A stretch of 64,000 nt of DNA from an uncultured Halobacteriovorax sp. (lineage in GTDB: Bacteria > Bdellovibrionota > Bacteriovoracia > Bacteriovoracales > Bacteriovoracaceae). Shown piece by piece: positions 53,710-63,551 of this stretch. Within the stretch, counting starts at the first letter, position 1. The number at the start of each line of letters is the position of its first letter. Below the pieces are notes generated by a model. It made no database searches, was not told where the DNA came from, and was given only the letters and a program-made list of their open reading frames with translations. The DNA is taken from positions 434,001 to 498,000 of the forward strand of contig CAJXVS010000003.1 in the NCBI GenBank assembly GCA_913061265.1, read 5' to 3'. The position numbers were made by a program, and so were the translations under genes.

Positions 53710-56700
53710 GAAAATATTCCTACTCTTCTTATCGCTCTTTTTAGTGATAAGTTGTTCTAAGCAAGAGGCACCAGAGGTGTTACCCGAAGCTGCCTGGGAA
53801 ATTACTGATCGAGAAAGACTCGAAGCTTGTTCAAATGTTAATTTTTCTACTGATCTACTAAAACACCAAAATACTATCTACCTCTTTAAATGTACTGACT
53901 GGGATGAAGCATTTCCTAGTTTTTATAGGGGAATCTTAAATATTGACCCCATCTCATGGAATCACTTCTTTGGTCCTGTTAATGATGTTTTTTTAAATGA
54001 CAGAGAAAGGCGAGATAGAATATTTGATCATATTCGAGATCTTGACTCTAAGAGGGGTCTCGATGATTTATCGAGAGTGCTTACAGCTCTTAACGAAACG
54101 AATTTCTATGATGGCCTCCTTAATCTTTTTAATTGCTCAGAGAATCCAAATAGGAAAGAGTGCAAGGATAGAGACGGTCGTCATCTAAGTAAGAAACAAA
54201 TTAAAGACCTTATTAAGCTTGTTGAACTAAAGCCTGTGTTTATTAAGGCCTTGTCCGTATTAATTAATAATTCGATGGATACAATTGATACGGATGATGA
54301 AGCTTTAAGAGTTGAAATAAAGAAATTCTTCTATGATGAAAGGTTTATCAAAATCAGGCTTAAATTAGTGAGTAGTTTTGCTCAGAAATTTGTACAAGGG
54401 ATCACGCCATTAGAACGAGAGTTCTTTAAGAAATTAACAATCACTAAATGGCAAGGAAGTGAAAATCCTTATGTTTTTCATTGGATTCAACAACCCAGTT
54501 TTACAAGTGGTCTTTTTCATCGATTAACTAAGTATGCCGTCGTTGAAAATCCGGAACTTGTTAAAGACGTTAAGCTACTTAAGAAAGGTTATCACTACCC
54601 AGTTTATTGTAAGCCCTATTCGAATTCTGCCAAAATTGATATTGATCTTAAGACCCATGTGGACCAGTTCTTGAACTACGTCCATGAAAATGACTACCGT
54701 GAATTCCATGAATTTGTTATTCAAAATGTCGCTAGTTTGCAGTTGGCCTTAAGTTTTTGTCCTGATCTACAAAAATATTCAGGTGATATTGTATTTATAG
54801 AAAATGGCGAGGTTGTTAGAGGTACTCATAGTATAAATTTTGTGAACCTTGAAAAAGACTTAGTAGATTTAAATTCAGAAATACCAGTATTCGACTTCTC
54901 TAAGTTTGTAACTTTCCTAGCGACAAGAAATATGGGGAATATACCTCCTAATCCTGGTTTTTTACTCGATATAATAACTGAAGAATATGTGGAATGGTTA
55001 ATCGAGATGACTAAGGTTGTTCATACAAGTACTGACAGTTACTTTGACCTTATGTTTAAGTTTATGAAGAAAACCAATAAACTTACTTTCGAGTCAATCG
55101 GTGTCCTTCTAAACGAATCGTTATTAATTCAGAATAATTCAAAAATCGATGCTCTCGCTAGATCTTGGCTTTTTCTTAATGAAGAAGAACAAAACTTCCT
55201 TTTCAATTTTATTGATCGTCATTTAGCTGATGATACAAATTTTAAACTTCTTTTTAGGTTTTATGCCAAGATGCTAGATGAGTATGCCACTGTTTCTTCC
55301 CAATTCTCAAGTTCATGGACTGGTGATGAAGAGAAGCTAGAGAGGTCATATGATTCATTGTTTGATATCGTTAAGAATTTCTCTGGAAAAAACGTTCTCT
55401 CTGACTTTGATAATTTTTTCTCAAGAGATCATATTGTTACGATTATGAAGGTTATAACTCGCGGACCTGAAATAAGAAGAGTTGCTCTTAATCAACTGAA
55501 CTCAAATTTAATTACGGATTATATAACAAAGATACCTTCTAACCCTTACAGGATTGATTTTACAAAAGAAGGTGATGAATACTCTATTCAGGCAAAGAAA
55601 TGTATTGATTCTATGACTGAGGGGCAAGATCTTTACTCTATCATTAGTGCATTTCCGGAGAACTGCTCTTTCTTTAAAAATAAAGAGATTACTCTTCAAA
55701 CATTTTCATGGCTCTCTACGATAGAAGAGAATTATCAAAGATTTTATAGCGCCAGAGGTCAGTCCAATATTCTCTTTGATGATACTGGAATAATGGCACC
55801 AGACGTATTGAACAACTCGATAGCCCTAATACGAATCATCGATGAAAAGCTAGCCTTTCGTCTTAAAGATGGACCTTCTAGTGGTGGTATGAAGTACGTA
55901 ATGGATGTTTCCCAAAAGCATCTTTTTTCTGAAAACTACATTGAAGATTTATTAAATGTTTTATCGTTCTCTTCAGGCCTTCTCGAAACAGGTGGAGCTG
56001 AGCATAGGTATTTAAGAAATAAAGCTCTAAAAGAGCTTATTGTAGAACAGGGACCAGAGTTAGAAGAGGTTCTATCTTGGACCTCTAAGCTTCTTGGTGA
56101 ATATGGAAGAGATGTTAGAAGTGGAGCACTCGTTAGTGAAAACTATGTAGAGAACCTCGACTACTCCTGTGAAAATTATACTAACCCAAGTATCGGTGGG
56201 CTTCCATGTCCTGGTAGGGATAGAATCAAAAAAGCTATTTCTTCAATTGTTGATGATTTAGTAGCTAAGAATGATCCAAATGAACCAACTGCATTAAGTC
56301 TTTTCCTGCAGGGATTAATTCCAGGTTATGGGTTACCAATTCCTTTTGACTCAAAAGAACCTAGGTTAAAGAGATTAACGATTAAAGAAACATTCGAGAT
56401 GGTTTATAAATTAACCGACTCTAAGTATGATCACAACCTTCTAAGAATCAAGTTTAGGGAGGATGATGCTTATGATTCCCTCTTCGATGTTGAAAACTGG
56501 ACGGGGTCTAAGGCTTTAGAAAAAGGCTTACGCAAAGAAAGAAAGGAAACAGAAGAAGAATTTGTAAAACCTGAGGATGAACTTTTATTCAAAGAAGCTA
56601 ATGTGAGGCTTAATACTTTGGAGAGAATTGAAATCTCAGTAAAAGATGTTCGTTTCGACATGAGTTATTTAGGTGCACATTATATGAACTCAGTAGCAAA

Positions 56701-58090
56701 GGCTGATGATTATAACTTCATGGTTGAGAACAAACTTAAGATGTTTGAAAGGTGTGTTGGTATAAGGTTTTGCGGGAAGTTTTTTAGTAAGCAACAGATT
56801 AGAATGGCAAAGAATGCAGTGGCAGCTTATCCCGGTTTGCTTGATGCTAATAAAGTGAAAGAATTTTCATTTGGCGATTATATGCAAGCCCTTCTTTCTA
56901 CTTTTGTAGGAAGTAGCAGTAAAGCATCTCAGAAAAGCGCTCTTGTAAAAGTAAAGGTTTTTGGAAGAAGTATTCAGGTTCCATGGGTTCAAACTAAGAA
57001 TCAACTTAAGAAGCATAATGGAAAGATACTAACAAAGATTTCAATGCATGCTGGATTCTCTCACCTGTCTAGAATAGTTAGAGATCGAATTGGCAGAACA
57101 CCTGATGAATTTGAAAAGAATATTAACTCTGAAAAACTTAATCATATCAATGAACTTCTCTTGATGGGATTAGATCCTCAAGAAATTGAACCAACAGTTC
57201 AAGAACTCCTCATCTCCCTAAACAAGAAAGTAGAGGGAAGAAGTGCAATTGATAATGCCGTAGATTGGATTGCAGATCTTGATTACCAAGAACAGAGGGA
57301 GTTTGAAGACTTCCTTGTTGACCTGACTTATATTTCTACATTCTTAGGTACAGGGTTAACTGAGCAAGGCTATAACTTAGAAGAGAGGAGTATCAAAAGA
57401 TACCAAAATAACAATGTGAAATCTGTGTTAACAACTCTTAAAAATATTGCACCTCTTATTTCTTCCTTTAAGTCGGATTGGCCATTGAATTTCAATGTGA
57501 TGAAGGTCATTAAACTATTATCTAAGCCATTAAGTTTTATTTCTAGAAAGCTACCTAGTGAGAAGAACCTGAATATAAATATTACCTATAAATTGATAAA
57601 TGAAGCTTATATTGCTTTTGGAAAATATTTTGGCCAAAAGGAAACGGTATCGGGAAGTTTATACTTAGCTGAGTATTTGAAAGAAAAAACCAAAAGAGCT
57701 CAGCTTTTAAGTGCACTTTATTCTGTTGAAAAATATAATTCTTTCCTGGAAAAAGAGGTCGCTTCTACAAATGGGTTTGAAGTACTCTCTTCTAATATGG
57801 CGCAGGTGGTGAATGACCAACGGTTCAGCTTGAGTAATATCAAGGGTTACTTACTTAGAAGTACTAGTACCAGACGATGCCTATCAACAAATGGGAATGC
57901 TCATGACTGTAAAGTTAACGGCCATTACGATGAACCCTCTAAGTTACTAGTCTATGCTAACCAAAAGCAAGGAAGTAAGAAGACGAACCTAGTGATCTTG
58001 CTAGAAACTATCTTCAAAGAGCATATAAATGACTATACGAGCTTATTTGAAAACCTTCTTCCCCTCATAAGAGTTCAGCTGCACCATTAA
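53693..58090 (+). CDS. Very large lipoprotein of unknown function (~1465 aa)
   Basis: The N-terminus is a lipoprotein signal: basic, hydrophobic (IFLLFLSLFLVIS) and then a lipobox with Cys (VISC-SKQ). GTG 53693 is the likely start, since it gives a signal of normal length; an in-frame TTG at 53666 would add nine residues. The mature part is long, helical in many places and poor in Cys. Exceptions are a possible local pair near residues 145-160 (CSENPNRKEC) and a C-terminal RCLSTNGNAHDC. No known domain could be recognised. It has no tandem repeats that I could see, and several D-rich and K-rich segments. It may lie on the outer or inner membrane; +2 Ser suggests outer-membrane sorting. Confidence 0.85.
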   Translation: MLKNSKKIFLLFLSLFLVISCSKQEAPEVLPEAAWEITDRERLEACSNVNFSTDLLKHQNTIYLFKCTDWDEAFPSFYRGILNIDPISWNHFFGPVNDVFLNDRERRDRIFDHIRDLDSKRGLDDLSRVLTALNETNFYDGLLNLFNCSENPNRKECKDRDGRHLSKKQIKDLIKLVELKPVFIKALSVLINNSMDTIDTDDEALRVEIKKFFYDERFIKIRLKLVSSFAQKFVQGITPLEREFFKKLTITKWQGSENPYVFHWIQQPSFTSGLFHRLTKYAVVENPELVKDVKLLKKGYHYPVYCKPYSNSAKIDIDLKTHVDQFLNYVHENDYREFHEFVIQNVASLQLALSFCPDLQKYSGDIVFIENGEVVRGTHSINFVNLEKDLVDLNSEIPVFDFSKFVTFLATRNMGNIPPNPGFLLDIITEEYVEWLIEMTKVVHTSTDSYFDLMFKFMKKTNKLTFESIGVLLNESLLIQNNSKIDALARSWLFLNEEEQNFLFNFIDRHLADDTNFKLLFRFYAKMLDEYATVSSQFSSSWTGDEEKLERSYDSLFDIVKNFSGKNVLSDFDNFFSRDHIVTIMKVITRGPEIRRVALNQLNSNLITDYITKIPSNPYRIDFTKEGDEYSIQAKKCIDSMTEGQDLYSIISAFPENCSFFKNKEITLQTFSWLSTIEENYQRFYSARGQSNILFDDTGIMAPDVLNNSIALIRIIDEKLAFRLKDGPSSGGMKYVMDVSQKHLFSENYIEDLLNVLSFSSGLLETGGAEHRYLRNKALKELIVEQGPELEEVLSWTSKLLGEYGRDVRSGALVSENYVENLDYSCENYTNPSIGGLPCPGRDRIKKAISSIVDDLVAKNDPNEPTALSLFLQGLIPGYGLPIPFDSKEPRLKRLTIKETFEMVYKLTDSKYDHNLLRIKFREDDAYDSLFDVENWTGSKALEKGLRKERKETEEEFVKPEDELLFKEANVRLNTLERIEISVKDVRFDMSYLGAHYMNSVAKADDYNFMVENKLKMFERCVGIRFCGKFFSKQQIRMAKNAVAAYPGLLDANKVKEFSFGDYMQALLSTFVGSSSKASQKSALVKVKVFGRSIQVPWVQTKNQLKKHNGKILTKISMHAGFSHLSRIVRDRIGRTPDEFEKNINSEKLNHINELLLMGLDPQEIEPTVQELLISLNKKVEGRSAIDNAVDWIADLDYQEQREFEDFLVDLTYISTFLGTGLTEQGYNLEERSIKRYQNNNVKSVLTTLKNIAPLISSFKSDWPLNFNVMKVIKLLSKPLSFISRKLPSEKNLNINITYKLINEAYIAFGKYFGQKETVSGSLYLAEYLKEKTKRAQLLSALYSVEKYNSFLEKEVASTNGFEVLSSNMAQVVNDQRFSLSNIKGYLLRSTSTRRCLSTNGNAHDCKVNGHYDEPSKLLVYANQKQGSKKTNLVILLETIFKEHINDYTSLFENLLPLIRVQLHH

Positions 58091-58106
58091 GCTAAACTTT
58101 CCCTAC

Positions 58107-58134
58107 TTTACGTGTAAATTTAACCACTTATAAT
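58107..58134 (+). promoter_or_regulatory. Candidate promoter of the bat operon
   Basis: TTTACG (58107-58112), a 16-bp spacer and a perfect TATAAT (58129-58134). Start of transcription near 58141 gives a ~30-nt leader to the moxR ATG, in the only free gap between the lipoprotein gene and the operon. Confidence 0.55.
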
Positions 58135-58171
58135 ATTCCTAAAGAGTATCTTAATAATTTTAGGAGTAGAA

Positions 58172-59122
58172 ATGGATTTTGTTAAAAGAGACACTGTAAT
58201 AGAGACCTTAGATCAAGCGAAGAAGATAATCTTTGGGCAAGATGTACTGCTTGATTCTATTATTGCCGCCTTGGTTTGCGAAGGTCACTTATTAATTGAA
58301 GGAATGCCAGGCCTTGGTAAAACTTTAAGTGTATCGGTTATAAGTAAACTGTGTGATCTATCTTTTCAAAGAATTCAATTCACTCCCGATCTTCTACCAA
58401 GTGATCTGATTGGTACAATGATTTATAGCCAGAGATCTGAAGAGTTTAATACTAAGTTTGGTCCGATCTTTACTCAGCTACTTTTAGCTGATGAGATAAA
58501 TAGAAGTCCAGCTAAAGTACAGTCGGCTCTTTTAGAAGCTATGGCAGAAAAACAAGTTACTATTGGAGATAAGACTCATAAGTTGTCATCACCATTTGTT
58601 GTTTTGGCAACGCAAAACCCCATTGACCAAGAAGGAACTTATACTCTTCCTGAAGCGCAACTTGATAGATTTATGATGAAGGTCAATGTCGAATATCCAG
58701 ATTTTGAGGCAGAGAAAAGAATCTTAGATCTATCAAAGACTCCTTTAGAAAGTATTGAAGCACTCCTGACGACAGACTCTCTACTCGCTATACAAAAATG
58801 TGTTGATGAAATATATGTTGATGACAAATTAAAAGATCTAATCGTTAAGATTGTCTCGGCTACTAGACCTAGTAGTGAGTTTTTCCCGAAGGAATTTGAA
58901 GGGGGCATCTTGGCAGGCGCATCGCCTAGGGCCTGTATCTGGCTACAAAGAGTTGGAAAGTTTATCGCCTATATGGATGGTAAGGACTATGTATCCCCAG
59001 AGCATTTAATGAGGGTTATTCCAGATGTCCTTGGCCATAGAATTATTATGACTTATGAAGCAGAGATTGATGGAATTACAGGGCGAGATGCGGCCATAAA
59101 GATTGCGAGCAAGGTTATATAG
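58172..59122 (+). CDS. MoxR-family AAA+ ATPase
   Basis: A 316-residue AAA+ ATPase. Walker A is EGMPGLGKT (Lys50), Walker B LLLADEINRSP (Asp107-Glu108), sensor 1 near VLATQNPIDQEGTYTLPEAQLDRF, and a sensor 2 region with GASPRA. MoxR proteins act as chaperones for VWA-domain partners, and its genes are typically next to DUF58 and Bat genes, as here. AGGAG lies 6 bp before the ATG. The stop overlaps the next start by one base (TAGTG). Confidence 0.95.
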   Translation: MDFVKRDTVIETLDQAKKIIFGQDVLLDSIIAALVCEGHLLIEGMPGLGKTLSVSVISKLCDLSFQRIQFTPDLLPSDLIGTMIYSQRSEEFNTKFGPIFTQLLLADEINRSPAKVQSALLEAMAEKQVTIGDKTHKLSSPFVVLATQNPIDQEGTYTLPEAQLDRFMMKVNVEYPDFEAEKRILDLSKTPLESIEALLTTDSLLAIQKCVDEIYVDDKLKDLIVKIVSATRPSSEFFPKEFEGGILAGASPRACIWLQRVGKFIAYMDGKDYVSPEHLMRVIPDVLGHRIIMTYEAEIDGITGRDAAIKIASKVI

Positions 59123-59973
59123 TGAAGTTAAATGAGGTTAGAAAAACAGTAGGTCGAATAAAAGCGAGTTTGTTTAAGAACTCTAACTCATTTTCAATCG
59201 GAATGCTTAAATCTCACTTTAAAGGAAGTGGACTTCAGTTTAAAGAGCATCAAGTATATACCTTTGGTGATGATATTAGGTTTATCGACTGGAACATGTT
59301 GGCGAAAACTAATGAAGCTTTTGTTAAAACCTTTGAAGAAGAAAGAAATATTGAGATAACTGTAGTCTTAGACGCATCTAGAAGCATGCTCTCTGGTGTT
59401 GATGGAGTTTCAAAGCTACAAGCATCAATTGAAATTACTTGTTTACTTTTTTTATTAGCTAAAGAAACAAGTGATTATGTTCACGTTCTCGTTATCGGTG
59501 ACGAATTAATTGATATTCCTAAGTCTCAAGGAGATAAAGGAATTACTTATCTTATTAGTAACCTAGAGAAGTATGGAGTTCTTGATGAAACAGGAATTGT
59601 AAATATTGAAAGACCGATGGTTAATAAGCTTATTGAAGAAGATAAAAAAATGCGAAGTATCATGAAGCATATAGGTAAAAGAAGAGAAGTTGTTATTCTG
59701 TCTGATTTTGTAGATTTTATAGACGCAAAATCCTTAAAACGTCTCATTTTTAGAAAGAACCTCCATTGCTTCTACATGGAGAGCCCTCTCGATAGAAAAG
59801 CCTCCTCACCCATCTCTCTTTTTAGTTTCCCAATAGGTGAGACAAAAGGTGCTCGCTTCCAAAAGATAAGAACAAGTGAAGAAAAAGATATTGAAAGGGA
59901 ACTAGGGAAGAAAGTAAAAAAAATCGATATCTCTGAGAGGTATTTAGAAAACTTTATAAGAGAAATGGTTTGA
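59122..59973 (+). CDS. DUF58-family VWA-like protein
   Basis: A 283-residue protein. It carries GSGLQFKEHQVYTFGDDIRFIDWNMLAKTNEAFVKTFEEERN, which fits the DUF58 signature ('G.G.EF...R.Y..GDD.R.IDW...A......V..f.eEr'), then a VWA-type metal-site motif DASRSM (84-89). It is a soluble cytoplasmic protein, the usual partner of MoxR. The GTG start overlaps the moxR stop by one base, and the stop overlaps the next gene's TTG start. Confidence 0.92.
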   Translation: MKLNEVRKTVGRIKASLFKNSNSFSIGMLKSHFKGSGLQFKEHQVYTFGDDIRFIDWNMLAKTNEAFVKTFEEERNIEITVVLDASRSMLSGVDGVSKLQASIEITCLLFLLAKETSDYVHVLVIGDELIDIPKSQGDKGITYLISNLEKYGVLDETGIVNIERPMVNKLIEEDKKMRSIMKHIGKRREVVILSDFVDFIDAKSLKRLIFRKNLHCFYMESPLDRKASSPISLFSFPIGETKGARFQKIRTSEEKDIERELGKKVKKIDISERYLENFIREMV

Positions 59974-60725
59974 ATAATTTAATAGTCTTCATATTGATCC
60001 TTACACCACTGTTTGCTTTCTCTGCAGAAGAGGCTTTTTTTCGTCCTCAATCGAGAACTAGAATTGAAATAAAAGAAGGTGATTCTTTTAATGGAGTTAT
60101 AGAACTTTGGAATATTAAGAATGTATCCTCTGAAATGATCCATGACATTAAGGGTACTTCGTTTTTAGAAGACTTTTATGTAGTTAGCCTCAAAAAACCA
60201 ATATGGTCTGAAAATAATCCTGAAGTAATCCTTATTGAGGGAGTCTTTATCCTTCAAAATGCACTTAAAGAGAATGAGAAGCTATGGAACCTCGGAGGCT
60301 TGAAGATACCCATTAAGATAAAGGAAATAGGAACAACACCTATTTCAAGAAAACACGATAAATTCTTAATTTTAGAAGAAGATTACCATTTCAATGATAA
60401 TGAAAATCTAATCTATTGGTACCTTGGGCTAACTCTAGTTTTATTAATCATTTTTATTGCAGTGGTAAAATTGAGAAATAAAAAAGTTAGCAAGGCTCAT
60501 GATGAAATAGTCATTGATTGGAATGATAAGCTTAGGAAAGCTACTACGAGGGATGATTTTTTAATATTGTATATGAACAGAAAGTCTTGGATGCCTAATA
60601 AAACATCAGATGAATCAGAGTTTTCTAAGCTGTGCAGTGATTATCTCTTTAAAAAAGAAGTTCAAGACTATGAACTCGAACAACTGACTATGGTTAGAGA
60701 TAACCTTATTGAGGTAGTTAGGTAG
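59970..60725 (+). CDS. Exported/membrane protein in DUF4381-like position
   Basis: A 251-residue protein. It has an N-terminal signal (LIVFILILTPLFAFSA), a periplasmic part of ~120 residues, one membrane segment (WYLGLTLVLLIIFIAVVKL, ~ residues 150-168) and a cytoplasmic C-terminus. In related operons (moxR, DUF58, DUF4381, VWA, VWA-TPR, BatD) a single-pass protein occupies this slot. The sequence is too divergent to assign with certainty. The start is TTG, overlapping the DUF58 stop by 4 bp. It ends one base before BatA. Confidence 0.65.
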   Translation: MNNLIVFILILTPLFAFSAEEAFFRPQSRTRIEIKEGDSFNGVIELWNIKNVSSEMIHDIKGTSFLEDFYVVSLKKPIWSENNPEVILIEGVFILQNALKENEKLWNLGGLKIPIKIKEIGTTPISRKHDKFLILEEDYHFNDNENLIYWYLGLTLVLLIIFIAVVKLRNKKVSKAHDEIVIDWNDKLRKATTRDDFLILYMNRKSWMPNKTSDESEFSKLCSDYLFKKEVQDYELEQLTMVRDNLIEVVR

Positions 60726-61700
60726 ATGGAATTTGCTAAACCATATTTTTTAATCTTTGGAGTTTTAGGGCTAATAGGTTGGTACCTGACTCTCTATCGC
60801 CCAAGAAAGAAAGCACAGATATATTACTCTAATCCTAAGGATGAATATAGCAGTATCGCAGGAAAACATCTTATTGCCTTGGTTGGTTTTATTGGATGGA
60901 TTCTAATTTCTATTTCATTAACATTACCTAGAAAACCAATTGGTCTTTCGAATAATAAAATAAAAGTGAATGATATTTTTTTCGTCGTTGATGTATCAAG
61001 ATCTATGCTTGCTGAAGATTTTAGACCTAACCGTTTAGAAGCAGCAAAACAAAAAATATTAGAGTTTGTGAGCTTAAAGCCAGCTGATAGAATTGGTATC
61101 ATTATGTTTTCCGAAAGGGCCTTTACATTACTACCACTCTCTACAGATCTAGAGTTAATTAAGCGTATAGTCGAAGAAATTAAAGTAGGATTTCTAGGAA
61201 TGGGAACTAATATTGGTGATGCCTTAGCTCTTGCTGTTGCAAGGGGAGCTCAGTCTCTCGCTGATAATAAAGCCATTGTTTTACTTACTGATGGTGTAAG
61301 TAATGTAGGCTCAATGACTCCAACCCAAGCTGCACAGGAAGCTGCTGAGAAAGGCATCCGTGTTTATACCATTGGCATAGGAGGAAGCCGGGACGCAAAG
61401 ATTCCTCTTGGTGGTTCTTCTTTTGGAAGAAAGCGATATCAAACTATTCCGGGTGGAAGTATTGATACAAAAACCTTAAAAAATATAGCGAAATTAACTG
61501 GTGGAAAAGATTTTATCGCCCAAGATTCCGATGCCCTTAAAGACGTTCTTTCAGAGATAAACAGCTTAGAGAGAACTGAGATAGATGCTTCATCTAGGAT
61601 ATTGTATAAAGAACTTTATTTAGACTTTCTATTAATAGGAATTCTCCTTCTGTTGCTTTCAGAATTTTCAAGAATAAAGATACTAAAGGAGGAGTTATGA
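60726..61700 (+). CDS. batA: BatA-type VWA membrane protein
   Basis: A 324-residue membrane protein with an N-terminal hydrophobic helix (YFLIFGVLGLIGWYLTL), a second at ~47-65, a VWA domain and a C-terminal membrane helix (LYLDFLLIGILLLLL). The MIDAS motif is DVSRS (89-93), with the later Thr in GMGTNIGDAL and the Asp in LLTDGVSNVG. Bat proteins form membrane complexes with MoxR-type ATPases; in other bacteria they affect stress survival and envelope fitness. The stop and the next start overlap (ATGA), with GGAGGAG before the start. Confidence 0.93.
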   Translation: MEFAKPYFLIFGVLGLIGWYLTLYRPRKKAQIYYSNPKDEYSSIAGKHLIALVGFIGWILISISLTLPRKPIGLSNNKIKVNDIFFVVDVSRSMLAEDFRPNRLEAAKQKILEFVSLKPADRIGIIMFSERAFTLLPLSTDLELIKRIVEEIKVGFLGMGTNIGDALALAVARGAQSLADNKAIVLLTDGVSNVGSMTPTQAAQEAAEKGIRVYTIGIGGSRDAKIPLGGSSFGRKRYQTIPGGSIDTKTLKNIAKLTGGKDFIAQDSDALKDVLSEINSLERTEIDASSRILYKELYLDFLLIGILLLLLSEFSRIKILKEEL

Positions 61701-63547
61701 GTTTTGAACATTATAAGTATCTCCCGGTAGTTATTCTACTCTTTGTTATTTTTAGCTTCTTGGTCGTTAGGGCCTTTAAGAGCTATGTTGGAACCGTAGA
61801 GAAATACTGGTTTTTTGTTCCTTCCATTTTGCTGAAATATAGACTTCAAACATTTCTGTTAGCTTTCCTAATTCTTGGTATTTCAACACTTGATTTACGT
61901 GGACCTGAGGAGAGAATAAAAGCAACGATACCAGATCAAAAAACAATCATAATCATAGACTCTTCTGCCAGTATGTTAGCCGAGGACGTAAAGCCTAATA
62001 GGTTCCAAAGATCTCTTTTCTTAGCAAGGCATTTTATAAAAAGAGCGGCGGGACATCAAATTGCAGTTGTTCTTTTTTCTGATACTCAAAAAAGGTTAGT
62101 GCCCTTTACTGATGACATAGACCTTCTCGACGCAAGAGTTGCTGCTCTTGAAAAAATAAGTTTAGCTGATGGTAATTCAAATATTAACCAAGCCGTTAAG
62201 GAATCCCTTCAGTATTTTAAGATTGATAATGATTCTGAAAAAATAACTGGAAACATATTGCTCTTTACTGACAGCGAGGAACACGGAGGGAATTTTCCTT
62301 TAGACGAAGGGACCGATGTTAATATGGCAGTCGTAGGAGTGGGAACAGCGGCTGGTGCACCTATCCCCCTAAGGTCTAAGTCCGGTGTGTTTCTTAATTA
62401 TAAGACTCATAAGGGGCAAAAAGTAACAACTAAACTAAATGAAAGTATAATCAAAGGAATGGGGAAAGACTTTAAGAATTTTAAATATTGGATTGCTACT
62501 TCTTATATAATCCCGACAGATGACATCCTTCAGTTTTTTAGAGGAATTTATAAGAAGAAATTGGGGGAGACAGATATTAGGATCAGGCCTGTTTTTGGTC
62601 ATTATATAGTTATTCTTGGGACTATTCTCTATTTCCTCTCTAGTTTACTTGGTTTAGGTAAATCATTCCAAAAACCTACAGTTCTTATGATTTTATTTAT
62701 GAGTTTTTTTGGCATGAATGAAGTGAAAGCCAATGACTCAGAGGTAGGTGAAGAAAATAAAATAAAAGAAGAAAAGGTTTCTCCCATAGTAGCTAAGAGA
62801 CAGGAGAATTTGAAGGCGGGAGTCGCAACTGCGGATGAAAAAAAATTCCTGGCTCAAGAGTATCTAAAAATTGGGAAACCTAAAGAAGCAAGTACTCTTT
62901 ATGAAGAGATTAACGTGACACAAGCGAAAGATATCAACTCTATGGTTAATATGGGAACAGCATACGCTAGTGCTGGAAATATTAAAAAAGCATTAGATTC
63001 TTATGATAGTGCTGTCCAGATAATGCCAGAGGGTGAACCAAAAAGAAGATTACAGGATACCATGAGAAGTAATATTCTTATGGCCCTCAAAAAGGAAAAA
63101 CAAAAAAAGAAAGATCAACAGAAAAAGAAAGATAAGAAAAATAAAGATAAAGATAAAAAGAAGGATAAAAAAGACAAGAAGGATAAGAAAGATAAGTCAG
63201 GGGAAGGTTCCTCTGGAGATGAAAAGAAGAAGGATGATCAAAATAATAAGAGCAAAGATCAGAAAGAAAAAGAAAAGAAGAATAATGATAAAAAAGAAGA
63301 TGAGAAAAAAAATGATAAAGAGAAAGATAAAAAGAAGAAGGAAGAGGACCAGAAACAATCTGAGCAAGACCAAAGACCTTCTACCCTTGAGCAAAAAGAA
63401 GCAGATATAAAGAAGAAAAGAAAGCTTGTTAAAATTCCGGCGATGTTAAAGCAGATTATGGATCAAGACAGAAATTTACAAGAACAGTATTATAAGACGA
63501 ATCAAAAAAGAAAAAGAAACAATGATAATGAAGTTAAAGATTGGTGA
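61697..63547 (+). CDS. batB: BatB-type VWA protein with TPR and Lys-rich tail
   Basis: A 616-residue protein. N-terminal membrane segments (YLPVVILLFVIFSFLVV and LQTFLLAFLILGIS) are followed by a VWA domain with MIDAS DSSAS (88-92). A membrane segment lies near 310-330. From ~370 to ~450 TPR-like helices appear (FLAQEYLKIGKPKEASTLYEE and MVNMGTAYASAGNIKKALDSYDSA), as in BatC. A Lys/Asp/Glu-rich tail of about 120 residues follows, at 63090-63420 on the DNA. The TPR-plus-charged tail is the usual content of BatC, so this looks like a fused BatB-BatC. The start overlaps batA by 4 bp. Confidence 0.88.
   Translation: MSFEHYKYLPVVILLFVIFSFLVVRAFKSYVGTVEKYWFFVPSILLKYRLQTFLLAFLILGISTLDLRGPEERIKATIPDQKTIIIIDSSASMLAEDVKPNRFQRSLFLARHFIKRAAGHQIAVVLFSDTQKRLVPFTDDIDLLDARVAALEKISLADGNSNINQAVKESLQYFKIDNDSEKITGNILLFTDSEEHGGNFPLDEGTDVNMAVVGVGTAAGAPIPLRSKSGVFLNYKTHKGQKVTTKLNESIIKGMGKDFKNFKYWIATSYIIPTDDILQFFRGIYKKKLGETDIRIRPVFGHYIVILGTILYFLSSLLGLGKSFQKPTVLMILFMSFFGMNEVKANDSEVGEENKIKEEKVSPIVAKRQENLKAGVATADEKKFLAQEYLKIGKPKEASTLYEEINVTQAKDINSMVNMGTAYASAGNIKKALDSYDSAVQIMPEGEPKRRLQDTMRSNILMALKKEKQKKKDQQKKKDKKNKDKDKKKDKKDKKDKKDKSGEGSSGDEKKKDDQNNKSKDQKEKEKKNNDKKEDEKKNDKEKDKKKKEEDQKQSEQDQRPSTLEQKEADIKKKRKLVKIPAMLKQIMDQDRNLQEQYYKTNQKRKRNNDNEVKDW
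63090..63345 (+). repeat. Purine-rich low-complexity tract coding a Lys/Asp tail
   Basis: About 250 bp of almost pure A and G on the plus strand, inside the batB-like gene. It codes for imperfect KKDKK/KDKKKDKK-type units, with no fixed-length tandem repeat. It may be prone to replication slippage because of short A tracts, but no long homopolymer is seen. Confidence 0.75.
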
Positions 63548-63551
63548 TTAC

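Noticed and set aside
63090-63345. Lys/Asp tract as CRISPR or tandem repeat
   Set aside because: There is no fixed unit length or spacer; it is a coding low-complexity tail.
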